A stretch of 64,000 bases of DNA from Brenneria sp. hezel4-2-4 (lineage in GTDB: Bacteria; Pseudomonadota; Gammaproteobacteria; Enterobacterales; Enterobacteriaceae). Shown here one piece after another: positions 7,886 to 16,870 of the stretch. The stretch is taken from NCBI RefSeq assembly GCF_013155275.1, contig NZ_JABJXS010000015.1, forward strand, positions 1-64,000. Direction: 5' to 3'. Every line of letters starts with the position of its first letter. Positions within the stretch are counted from its first letter, which is position 1. The position numbers and the translations under genes were made by a program. The notes beneath the pieces were generated by a model. That model ran no database searches and had not been told where the DNA came from. It saw only the letters and a program-made list of their open reading frames with translations.

Positions 7886-10800
7886 AGTCCCCCCCAATGA
7901 ACAAGCTATTGGCTAACTCATCTATCGTTTCGGTTAGCATGATGTTCTCCAGTGGAATGACAACCGACAACCTGGCTTCCAGTTCAGCCTTGATCCTTGT
8001 CGCGGACAGTGAATCCCCTCCCAAGTCGAAGAAGTTGTCTTCAGGCAACACAACAGGCTCAGACAATTGAGTGGAAATTACATGAATAACCTCCCGTAAG
8101 GTGCTCTTCCGGGATGTAATATTTGGCTCTTTCATTTCATTCCTCAATGCATTACGTAAGGCTAATACATCCACCTTCCCATTCTTCGATAAAGGGAGAT
8201 GGGGTACATGCCGGATGGATTTTGGTATCATGTAGTTAGGCAGGTGTTGCGTCAGAGCCTTGATTATCACGGATTCAAGCATTGGTTCACCGAGATAGAC
8301 CAATGCAATATTCTTAGGGTGTCCATTCTGGCCAGGTAATGAGAAGGCACAAGCACGGAATACTCCAACACAGGCCTCGGCAACCTTTTCAATTTCCCCA
8401 AGCTCAATTCTGAATCCGTTAATCTTGATCTGATTATCTAACCGCCCCAGGATTTCTATCTCGCCATTGGGCAGATAGCGCCCCAGATCCCCTGTACGAT
8501 ACATCCGCATGCCAGTTCGGGGATGGCGAATAAATGTGCGCTTGGTTAAATCTGGTTGACCAATGTATCCACATGACAATGAAATATCGCTTTCTACCAA
8601 CATTTCACCAGGTACCCAGTCAGGACAATCACTCCAGTCATTAGCGACGATGTGATACTTAGAGTTCCGCATCGGCGTGCCATAAATAACTGTTCTGACA
8701 ACGCTACCTTCCTGTTCGTTGATCTCATGAATCACTGACCAGTTAGTTGTTTCGGTAGGTCCACCACACGAAAACAGCCGGGCAGATGGGAAAAGCGTTC
8801 TGGCTCGAGGGAGTAACGATAATGGAATCCAGTCACCGGCCATTACGATGTTAGCGACCGAGGCCACAGCATACGTCGAACGGCCAATCTCAGCTACGCT
8901 GCATACGAGTTCCATAACGGCGGGAACACATGCCCAGAATGTGATTTCGTGCCTTTGAATCAATCGCAACCAGGAGTCCGGATCTGGCCCAGTTGCATGT
9001 TCTGGCACCACGACAGAACCTCCGTGCATTAACGGACCGAAAATATCGAAGACTGACATGTCAAAGTGGAATGCAGCAGAAGCCAGATGTCTGGTGGATG
9101 CATTCAAACCGAAGCGCTCGACCACGTCGAAAATATGGTTGATAACGGCTACCTCTGGAATTTCAACACCCTTAGGAGTTCCGGTAGAGCCAGAAGTGAA
9201 GATCACATACGGTGTATAACCTTTTCGACCCAGATCGCATGGCGGCAAATCAATATCCTGGTGTTGTTGAGCCAGGCCGCTGAGATCTGCAACTACCAGT
9301 TCAATCTTATGGATATTGGCAGGGAGTGTAATTTCAGGTAGAGCAATTGCTACTTGCACCCCTGCCTGCGTAAACATCGCACCTATACGTTCAGACGGTA
9401 GGTCAATATCTACAGGAACATAACCAACACCAGCCAACAGGCAACCATAAACGGTAGCATATTGTGTCATTCCTTTCGGTAGCACTATCCCGACAAATTG
9501 CTCATCGAAGGAACATGCCTGCCGGATCTGCGAACTGATATAGGCTGCAATATGACCGAGTTCACCCCAGGTATATGTCTTATAGGCGTCGATGACGGCG
9601 GGTTCATTTACACTCTCAGTAAGACGTTCCAGAAGCAAATCGCGCAAATGAACCTGAGGGACGATATAGCCCGTGTCATTGACCGCGTTTCGTACTTCAA
9701 TCTGCTCGGGGGGGCGCAGGTCTGGCCGGGTGTTTTCCCAAATCTCGGGTTCGTCCGCCAACTGCTGCAACAATGAGCAGAAGGCACTATACATCGCCTG
9801 GATAACATCGGGGCGAATGACTCCTGATAAGTAATCCCATTTAAAGTACAGCGTCCCTTCTGACTCTCGTATCTGAACATCCAGGGTTACCTGCGGGGTT
9901 TGTGATACGCCAAAAACTTCGCGCCCTAAGCGAGCAACGTCATGTCGTCCGGGATGCCCAAGAAGGCTCGTCAACACCACAGGCATTAGTGGAACAAGCC
10001 CTGTTCGACGCAGCCTGGAGAGTTCACGTAATACCTCTACACCACTAAACAGTCGGTGATCAAGCGCTTCCCAAATTGCGTTCTGTAACCGTTTGCCGCG
10101 AACCTCGAGCGTATCACCGACACTGGCTTCATAAGGAACAAGGAGTGTATTTGTAAAATCACCCACCACGGAGTCAATATCATCACTCACGGGCATCCGA
10201 TCCGAGACCGGGAAGTTCAATGTAAACTGATCTTCTTCACTCCAGGTACGTAACACCTCACATAGTGCCAGGGCGATAGCCCCTGACGGCGAAATATTCC
10301 TTTTCTGAGCCTGGGCTTTCAGGCGATTCCAGGTCTCTTTGCCAAGAGAACTTTCGTATCTTTCAAATCTTGCATCCGAATCAGAAACGCCCGATTCAAG
10401 CTGCGGTAACTTAGGAGCAACGGGTAATGTGGTTATTTTCTTTAACCAATACTCACGATCGGCACGATATCGCTCACTCAGAACAACTTTCTCTCTATAA
10501 GCAACATAGTCATGAAACGTGGTTTTAAGCTCAGGTAATTGGGGATTGTCCTCAAAATAAAAGTCGATGAGGTCGGGGATGATCACTTGGAAAATTGACC
10601 AGGCATCAGCGATCAACATATCGATACAGAAGTGCACCCTGCTTAAAGTCACATTAATCTGGCTTATAACAAACTGGAAAAGAGGCCATTGGGTTGTCCC
10701 GATCTCTTCATTAGCCATATGCAGGCGGATTTTATTGATTTCATTATCAATATCTTCCTGAGAAAGCTGACTCAAATCCGTAAACTTAACGGCTTGTTTT

Positions 10801-13430
10801 CCATGAAAAATGCCAATTTTCTGATGGCCGGCGGCATCAATTGTCATACGAAGCATTGAATGGCGCTCAACCAATAAACCAACCGCTCGCTCAAACCTTT
10901 CCTTATCCAGATCCTTTACTTCCCACTCGAAGTATCCCTGGCAACCAACACCACCATAGTCAAAATCAGCACCACGACCAATCCACAAAGCCTGTTGGCT
11001 CTCGTTCAGATTGAAAGGCTCCAACTGTTGGTTATCTGGAAGATGCTTAAACGTTGGCAGGTCGGTGTAGTGTGAGGTGTTAGCCAAATATATAAGATTC
11101 GAAAGAGTAGGATTTTCAAGGAAAGAACTCATCTCAACATGTATGCTATGCTGGCAGGCAAGTTCTCCCATCATGCGCATCGCACGTAATGAGTCCCCAC
11201 CGGAATTGAAAAAATTGGATTCAAATGTCGCCTCATCACATCGAGTCCAGGTCAACCAGCATTCACGCAACACCATTTCATTTTCAGTTATGGGAGTGAA
11301 GACCGTTTGATTCACATTTCGCGCTAATGTATGAACTTGTAAAGATGCGTAATCCACCTTACCGTTGCTGCCTAACGGTAATATGCTTGTAACAATCTGA
11401 CTTGGCTGAGCCGAGGGTTGAAGTTGCCCCCCAAGATGTTTACGTACTGCATCTTTAACACCTGTTGCTCCCTGGATCTGTTCAATAAATAATACCAGTG
11501 TCGTACCAGTGTCATCACTCAAGCAGGTAGCTGCTGCTTTAGCCACACCAGAAACCTCGAGAGCAGAGATCTCCACCTCTGTGAGATCTACGCGGTGCCC
11601 GCGAATTTTTACAACCGTATCTGTTCGACCAAATATTTCAACAGTCCCATCCAGATGCATCCGAGCTCTATCACCCGAAACATATTGCATAAGTGAGGTT
11701 TTATCTAACCTGTTCGGATGAAAAGATTTCTTGGTTTCTCCCGCATTGAGATAACATACCGATAGCGTTTCACCTGTAATGATTAACTCACCGACGCAGT
11801 TTGCAGGAAGTTCTTGCCCATAATCATCGACCACATACATGTTCGCCCCGCGCACTGCGCGACCTACAGATGGCAATAATGTTCGACGTGCCGCTGAAAG
11901 ATCCTCAATTGACACGACGGCAGCCTCAGCAGATCCGTAGACATTAAGCACCCGATAGTTGAGATTCGCAGGTTGCCACTGTTTACACCTCTCACCCGCG
12001 ATCAGCATCGTGCGTAGATCTGTTGCCAGTCCGCCGCCAGCCCATAAAGCTTCAGCGATTGATGTCATGACTAACGAATGTGTGATCTTTTGCTTAGAGA
12101 GCCAAATGGCCAGTAACCTTACATCTTGTAAAACCTCAGACGAGGGAATACAGACCACCCCGCCAGCGCACAATATCGGCAGAGGGTCAACTTCAACCAT
12201 CCCGTACCCTGGTGATGATAGCCATGAACCTCTGGAGCGTTCTTCCAAACCAGCATGATTAATAATGGCGTCAAGCGTTACACCTATTCCACTATAAGAT
12301 AGACAGACAGCTTTCGGACGGCCGGTGGATCCTGATGTTCCCGCTATGAAACATACTTCATTAGTCGTTCCAATCCCCGTATCGACTTCCCATTCAATTT
12401 GCTGCTGTGAGCCATATTCTTTGTTTATGATCAGTACGGGGACATTGGCAAGATCATAAGCTCTACTGACTAGGCTGCCGGCAGAAAAAACTGCGACCGG
12501 GTCACATTCATTAATGAATGTGCGTATCCGCTCGTCTGGATGAGAAGGATCGATCAGTACGCAAGTCCCTCCCATACGCTGAACGGCAATGATAGAAACG
12601 AGATGCCGCCAACCCCTATCTAAAAATAGCGCGACACAAGGGGGCGATGATCGATGAGGAAACTGTTCGTTTAACTGTTTTATCAGCTGTGCTGAAGCGG
12701 CCCACACCTCGGCGTAAGTCAAGGTTTGACCACATGTATCATCCACAATCGCTGGAGATGTAGGTCTCTCCTGCACATGTTTGAAAATGCGTTCGATCAT
12801 TGACTTGCGCTGCCTTGGTTCAGATATATAGTGCTTAGGCAGGGTATTCGTTTCAGGAGTTACCCCACAGCTCAAGACGCGGGCGCACGCAAAACTCGCA
12901 ACCCTACACAGGTGCGTTCGCGCAGTTTGTTCGATACGGTTTTCTGGTAAAGACAATACATACCGCTCGTCCTTGGCTGACAACCAGACTAATGATTGGG
13001 CGGCAGGTTTGGTTTGCCCATCAGTAACCTCAATATCCACACCGTTAATTTCATCATGCCTTACCCGTTCTGCGGTTTGGCGTAAATGACAAATATAAGC
13101 ACGCGTATCATCCGTACGGCATAACTCAGCCGCATCGATTTCAAGGTAACTAGCGACACCATTAACATTTATTCCAACTGTGACCCTACCTTCAGTACTG
13201 AGCAATGCCCCCAACATGGCCGCCGTCGTTACGAGGTCTTCTATTGAAGTGGTGAGCCCATTAGGCAGGCTAATAATTTCCTCTACGCGTTCCAAAGACG
13301 AAGACTTGGTCCCTTTACACTCGAATGCCTCCCATATAGAGCGAACATTCTTTGGAGTCTTCCCAGACAAACTTTCAGTCAAATGCTGTAAATCTGGTTT
13401 TTGAGGTACTAAAGTCATCTCATTTGCCAT
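7878..13430 (-). CDS. Nonribosomal peptide synthetase, A-T-Cy-A-T
   Basis: 1850 residues. After about 205 residues of unclear origin (possibly half of a condensation domain) come five domains. A1 spans about 210-700 (GTSGSTG 364-370, GSNGKVD 687-693). T1 has GGDSL with Ser747. The heterocyclization domain (about 800-1235) carries the diagnostic DMLIAD (937-942, DxxxxD in place of HHxxxDG) plus GDFTN and SQTPQV. A2 spans about 1262-1760 (SGSTGTPKG, YRTGDLGR, NGKVD). T2 has GGDSL with Ser1807. In A1 the residue matching the amino-group-binding Asp235 is Gly410 followed by Met411, a pattern known from anthranilate-activating fungal domains. A2 keeps that aspartate (Asp1457), but its pocket, read roughly as D-M-F-A-V-A-C-N-W, only partly resembles cysteine codes. 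There is no thioesterase in cis. The enzyme should build an aryl-oxazoline or -thiazoline. Ribosome-binding site is AGGAT. Confidence 0.88.
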   Translation of the reverse strand: MANEMTLVPQKPDLQHLTESLSGKTPKNVRSIWEAFECKGTKSSSLERVEEIISLPNGLTTSIEDLVTTAAMLGALLSTEGRVTVGINVNGVASYLEIDAAELCRTDDTRAYICHLRQTAERVRHDEINGVDIEVTDGQTKPAAQSLVWLSAKDERYVLSLPENRIEQTARTHLCRVASFACARVLSCGVTPETNTLPKHYISEPRQRKSMIERIFKHVQERPTSPAIVDDTCGQTLTYAEVWAASAQLIKQLNEQFPHRSSPPCVALFLDRGWRHLVSIIAVQRMGGTCVLIDPSHPDERIRTFINECDPVAVFSAGSLVSRAYDLANVPVLIINKEYGSQQQIEWEVDTGIGTTNEVCFIAGTSGSTGRPKAVCLSYSGIGVTLDAIINHAGLEERSRGSWLSSPGYGMVEVDPLPILCAGGVVCIPSSEVLQDVRLLAIWLSKQKITHSLVMTSIAEALWAGGGLATDLRTMLIAGERCKQWQPANLNYRVLNVYGSAEAAVVSIEDLSAARRTLLPSVGRAVRGANMYVVDDYGQELPANCVGELIITGETLSVCYLNAGETKKSFHPNRLDKTSLMQYVSGDRARMHLDGTVEIFGRTDTVVKIRGHRVDLTEVEISALEVSGVAKAAATCLSDDTGTTLVLFIEQIQGATGVKDAVRKHLGGQLQPSAQPSQIVTSILPLGSNGKVDYASLQVHTLARNVNQTVFTPITENEMVLRECWLTWTRCDEATFESNFFNSGGDSLRAMRMMGELACQHSIHVEMSSFLENPTLSNLIYLANTSHYTDLPTFKHLPDNQQLEPFNLNESQQALWIGRGADFDYGGVGCQGYFEWEVKDLDKERFERAVGLLVERHSMLRMTIDAAGHQKIGIFHGKQAVKFTDLSQLSQEDIDNEINKIRLHMANEEIGTTQWPLFQFVISQINVTLSRVHFCIDMLIADAWSIFQVIIPDLIDFYFEDNPQLPELKTTFHDYVAYREKVVLSERYRADREYWLKKITTLPVAPKLPQLESGVSDSDARFERYESSLGKETWNRLKAQAQKRNISPSGAIALALCEVLRTWSEEDQFTLNFPVSDRMPVSDDIDSVVGDFTNTLLVPYEASVGDTLEVRGKRLQNAIWEALDHRLFSGVEVLRELSRLRRTGLVPLMPVVLTSLLGHPGRHDVARLGREVFGVSQTPQVTLDVQIRESEGTLYFKWDYLSGVIRPDVIQAMYSAFCSLLQQLADEPEIWENTRPDLRPPEQIEVRNAVNDTGYIVPQVHLRDLLLERLTESVNEPAVIDAYKTYTWGELGHIAAYISSQIRQACSFDEQFVGIVLPKGMTQYATVYGCLLAGVGYVPVDIDLPSERIGAMFTQAGVQVAIALPEITLPANIHKIELVVADLSGLAQQHQDIDLPPCDLGRKGYTPYVIFTSGSTGTPKGVEIPEVAVINHIFDVVERFGLNASTRHLASAAFHFDMSVFDIFGPLMHGGSVVVPEHATGPDPDSWLRLIQRHEITFWACVPAVMELVCSVAEIGRSTYAVASVANIVMAGDWIPLSLLPRARTLFPSARLFSCGGPTETTNWSVIHEINEQEGSVVRTVIYGTPMRNSKYHIVANDWSDCPDWVPGEMLVESDISLSCGYIGQPDLTKRTFIRHPRTGMRMYRTGDLGRYLPNGEIEILGRLDNQIKINGFRIELGEIEKVAEACVGVFRACAFSLPGQNGHPKNIALVYLGEPMLESVIIKALTQHLPNYMIPKSIRHVPHLPLSKNGKVDVLALRNALRNEMKEPNITSRKSTLREVIHVISTQLSEPVVLPEDNFFDLGGDSLSATRIKAELEARLSVVIPLENIMLTETIDELANSLFIGGDYE

Positions 13431-13465
13431 GTTATCCTGCCTTACTTATTGTTGGCGTTTTATAG

Positions 13466-14575
13466 TTAATTCTCTTGATACTGGAGAGTGCCAATTCTGT
13501 TCGTCCATACAGAGGCGGCTTCTTTAAGGATTTTTTGCTCATGGTCAGAAACCTGTGACAAATCTATCCAGATAGAGCGATTGCCCCCTTTAGCAATGGT
13601 GCGCCAGGTAGCCACAGCTCGGGCACCAATCATCACAACAGGTCGCCCATTCCCTGCGGAGTCATACCCTCCGATCTGATTAAGCCCAAGACAATCGCGT
13701 TGCATAGAACCGGGCGCATACCCCATAACCAGAGGATCCCAGGCGGGGAGAAATCGTACCTCTGCGCCAGAGTGTTGGTCGGCACATGAAATGTATTGTT
13801 GAAAACGATCCCGCTTACTGGCGCTTATCCACATTTCAGCGCCAATTTCGTATGCCCCTGCTCCCTCTATGTATAAGCGTGCGCTCCCCTTCGACACCCC
13901 CAGCCACCAGGCAAGATCGCCTACAGTTACCGGCCCATAATGTTCAATGTAACGACAGGCAATCTCACGCAGTAATTGCTCACGGTTGGAAGGCTTGTCC
14001 TCGAAAGAGAGTAAAGAATCAGGCGCAGCAACATACAACCACCGACTGGACCAAGGATTCGCCGGAGGGGTCCGAATTATTACCCCTTGATAAGTAGCGA
14101 CGGTCGTACATGCCCGAATTTGAGAGCCGACCAAGCCAAGGGCATAACCGATATCTTTCTGCTGGACGGGTGAACAGCGAGTGAATTCAATTAGATCAGG
14201 TAGTATTCGTTGATAATCATCCAACGTAAGTCCGGCTTCGGTTAATCTCCACTCATGGCTGGCTAGCGGTAGACGGGTTGCGCCAAAAACCTTGGACGCC
14301 AGAGTGTGTGGGAGTAGAAACTTTGAACGTCGCATTCCAGGTATTCGCACTAAGCCGGGATCTGTTTCCATAGCAATGGCTTCATCCCGTTTGACATTAC
14401 CGTTCCGCGCCATCAAGGCTAGCCAACTAGTAGGCCGGGACGAATATATTCCCGCATAAGCCTGAGATATTTCTGTAATGGTTGAATTTGAGAAACGTTC
14501 GAGATGCTCCACCGCAATCCACTTTGCCAAATAGCTGTGAAATATACTCCCTCCGCCTATTTTCCTTCCCGTCAT
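13466..14575 (-). CDS. HTH_42 / AlkZ-like DNA glycosylase-family protein (likely self-resistance)
   Basis: The 369-residue protein matches the winged-helix HTH_42 family, whose studied members AlkZ and YcaQ are DNA glycosylases that unhook bulky or crosslinked bases. Family marks are VRIPGMRRSKFLLP near 75-90, a central winged-helix stretch HYGPVTVGDLAWWLG, and the C-terminal LPAWDPLVMGY motif. AlkZ protects the azinomycin producer from its own DNA-damaging product, and similar genes sit in other genotoxin clusters. By analogy this gene may give immunity. One oddity is that the position of the catalytic QxQ pair (after a conserved Gly42-Ile43) reads Tyr44-Ser45-Ser46. It may therefore use altered chemistry or bind without cutting. 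It lies just upstream of the NRPS gene. Confidence 0.75.
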   Translation of the reverse strand: MTGRKIGGGSIFHSYLAKWIAVEHLERFSNSTITEISQAYAGIYSSRPTSWLALMARNGNVKRDEAIAMETDPGLVRIPGMRRSKFLLPHTLASKVFGATRLPLASHEWRLTEAGLTLDDYQRILPDLIEFTRCSPVQQKDIGYALGLVGSQIRACTTVATYQGVIIRTPPANPWSSRWLYVAAPDSLLSFEDKPSNREQLLREIACRYIEHYGPVTVGDLAWWLGVSKGSARLYIEGAGAYEIGAEMWISASKRDRFQQYISCADQHSGAEVRFLPAWDPLVMGYAPGSMQRDCLGLNQIGGYDSAGNGRPVVMIGARAVATWRTIAKGGNRSIWIDLSQVSDHEQKILKEAASVWTNRIGTLQYQEN

Positions 14576-14748
14576 TTTTTATTATCCCTTGAGTGTAAAT
14601 AATATTTAAATCAAAAAAACAAAGCTTAACTCCATTGAAAAATTATCATAATTCCTCGCATATATTTCCGGAGGGTAAATACGTGAAATATTTTTGATAT
14701 TACGTCCTTTGGATAATACAAAGGAAATAGATCATATAAACCAGATAA

Positions 14749-15456
14749 TCATTCTATATTTTTGCTTTGATACATATTGGGCTTTGGCGGGACATAAAAC
14801 TTACCATCCTTATTCACACGATGCCGTTCCCCTGGCTCAGCAACCTGAAGCGCAACCCGTCCTGTAAGTTGCTCATACTCACGCATAAGACGTGTCATTG
14901 AGACCATTCGATCAATCATCCGGCGCATCATTTCCATGCCTTCGCTATCTCCCAAAACCTCACCTTTTTTGTCACCGACGAGCATCGCTGGGAATCCGTA
15001 TCCAACCATAATCATTCGGTTCAAAAGCGCACATTGAAGCATCTGATTGTATACCTCGACGTGCCCCATACGCCTGCCGGTCACTATGATCCCAGCCACT
15101 TTGTTAGTTAGCGTACGATTATGGCGCAGGAATCCAGTACCAACCCGTTCTAGAAACGCAGACATCAGAGGAGTTGGGCCAAATCCATGCACTGAACTCG
15201 CGAAGATCACTCCGTCACTCGCTTCCATAAGCCGAACAGCACGTGCTGAATCATCATTCTGTTCGCACGGTTCGTTTCGAAAATTACAATCTCCACATGC
15301 ACCACAAGGTTCAATTTGAGCATCAGCCAGAGAGAATACTTCCAGACTAATACCTTGTTCTTCCAAATAGTGGCCAGCCCACTCCAATGCGCGAGCATTA
15401 TTCCCATCGATGCGCTCCGATCCATTAATAGCGGCATATCTAATTTTATCTTTCAT
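14749..15456 (-). CDS. Flavodoxin-fold iron-sulfur flavoprotein-like reductase
   Basis: A 235-residue protein of the NADPH-dependent FMN reductase / flavodoxin family. The N-terminal NGSERIDGNN segment is the FMN phosphate loop. It is followed by CGACGDCNFRNEPC, which fits the compact C-x2-C-x2-C-x6-C motif of archaeal iron-sulfur flavoproteins (Isf) that holds a 4Fe-4S cluster. SVHGFGPTPLMSAFLERV forms the usual second flavin-binding region. It probably carries out a reduction on the NRPS product or precursor; substrate unknown. The start has a strong AAGGAAGGA site. The 173-base AT-rich gap before the AlkZ-like gene is the largest inside the operon and could hold an internal promoter. Confidence 0.72.
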   Translation of the reverse strand: MKDKIRYAAINGSERIDGNNARALEWAGHYLEEQGISLEVFSLADAQIEPCGACGDCNFRNEPCEQNDDSARAVRLMEASDGVIFASSVHGFGPTPLMSAFLERVGTGFLRHNRTLTNKVAGIIVTGRRMGHVEVYNQMLQCALLNRMIMVGYGFPAMLVGDKKGEVLGDSEGMEMMRRMIDRMVSMTRLMREYEQLTGRVALQVAEPGERHRVNKDGKFYVPPKPNMYQSKNIE

Positions 15457-15503
15457 ATTCCTTCCTTTTAGAGTGTGAATACTCTACTTGGCAAACCGTG
15501 AAA

Positions 15504-16859
15504 TCAACGGCGCATATAATTAATCAATGGATATGCGGCGCATAGTGCAGCGGACTCCGAGCGGAACTGTTCCCGTAAGGCCGAAGCCAGCGAGAACTCC
15601 TGTTCTCCTGTTGGCTCTACCGCTTTCAAAATCCGGCAAACTAAATCAACGACCTGATGGCATCCATGTTCGTCGAAATGACGTTGCGCCAGAGAACCTG
15701 TACCGATTCTTAGCCCACTGGTGACAAATGAAGAGCGGGTCTCTCCCGGCACACGGTTCTTATTCACAACAATTCCGCACTGCTCCAAAGCTGATTCAGC
15801 GATAGAACCTGTCATGCCACCAGATAGGCGGATCAAAATCGTGTGATTTTCCGAACGTCCCCCTATGACTTCATAATCTTTTGAATGAAACGCATTGACT
15901 ATAGCGTCAGCCGTTATCCTGATTCGCCCCATGTAAGCATCAAATTCAGGTGACATTGCATAGCCAAATGCAGCCGCTTTCGCAGCCATCATATTGACAG
16001 CAGGAGCCCCTTGCATTTTTGGGAAAACGGCCTGCTCCAGGATACGGCTGAAGGTCACTTTTCGGCCCGGGACGAACTCATCAGCATCCCGTCCGGACAT
16101 GATTAATCCTCCCCGGGGACCTGCCAATTGTTTATGTGTACATGTCGTGGTTACATGTGCGGCATTGATCGGACTTGGGTGCCGTCCTGTAGCCACAAGA
16201 CCGGCAATATGCGATATGTCAGCAAGTAGAATCGCCCCCACTTCATCAGCAATTTCCCTGAATCGTTCGAAATCCACAATCCGCGAATAGGCAGTAGCAC
16301 CACAAATGATTATGCGTGGGTGATGGGCATGAGCTAACTTACGCACCTCTTCATAATCAATCACTCCTTCAGTAGTCGTTCCATATCCAATTGCTTTGTA
16401 ATAAGTCCCCGAGAATGTGACAGGGCTACCGTGAGTAAGGTGACCACCATAATCAAGCGACATTCCGAGTAAAGTATCTCCAGGCTTAAGTAATGCTGAC
16501 AATACCTGGTAGTTTGCACTTGAGGCCGAATGAGACTGAACACCCGCGTACTGTGCACCAAACAGTTCTTCAGCCCTTTTAATCGCCAAAGACTCGACCA
16601 AATCGACGTTCTCACACCCAGCATGATAGCGTCGACCTGGGGTTCCTTCGGCTGTGACATTAACTAACGCGGAAGCCGATGCAGCAAGCGTTCTTGGTTC
16701 TACTGCACAACAAGATGCAACCAGCGAAAGCGTTCGGTGCTGCCGCATAACTTCAGTGTCCAGAATAGTTGCTAATTCGGGGTCTTCAGTCTGGAGATCA
16801 ATCTGGCCTTTCCCTAGCAGTTCAACCTGACTTTGTAGCAAGTTATTACCGTTTGCCAT
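15504..16859 (-). CDS. SHMT-like PLP enzyme with altered active site
   Basis: 451 residues with full-length similarity to serine hydroxymethyltransferase: HLTHGSPV near 140, the PLP lysine motif TCTHKQLAGPRGG (Lys243) and LRIGTG near the C-terminus. It is not housekeeping GlyA, which is also in this window at 59699-60952. Around residues 47-51 the canonical ASEN reads ASCC, and the RYYGG tyrosine pair reads RYHAG (77-81). SHMT relatives in natural-product clusters act as threonine transaldolases (ObiH, obafluorin) or make alpha-methylserine for a methyloxazoline (FmoH, JBIR-34). The second example pairs with a Cy-A-T module, as here. I infer that it supplies a special amino acid to the NRPS. 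Ribosome-binding site is AGAGGAA. Confidence 0.82.
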   Translation of the reverse strand: MANGNNLLQSQVELLGKGQIDLQTEDPELATILDTEVMRQHRTLSLVASCCAVEPRTLAASASALVNVTAEGTPGRRYHAGCENVDLVESLAIKRAEELFGAQYAGVQSHSASSANYQVLSALLKPGDTLLGMSLDYGGHLTHGSPVTFSGTYYKAIGYGTTTEGVIDYEEVRKLAHAHHPRIIICGATAYSRIVDFERFREIADEVGAILLADISHIAGLVATGRHPSPINAAHVTTTCTHKQLAGPRGGLIMSGRDADEFVPGRKVTFSRILEQAVFPKMQGAPAVNMMAAKAAAFGYAMSPEFDAYMGRIRITADAIVNAFHSKDYEVIGGRSENHTILIRLSGGMTGSIAESALEQCGIVVNKNRVPGETRSSFVTSGLRIGTGSLAQRHFDEHGCHQVVDLVCRILKAVEPTGEQEFSLASALREQFRSESAALCAAYPLINYMRR

Positions 16860-16870
16860 TATGCTTCCTC

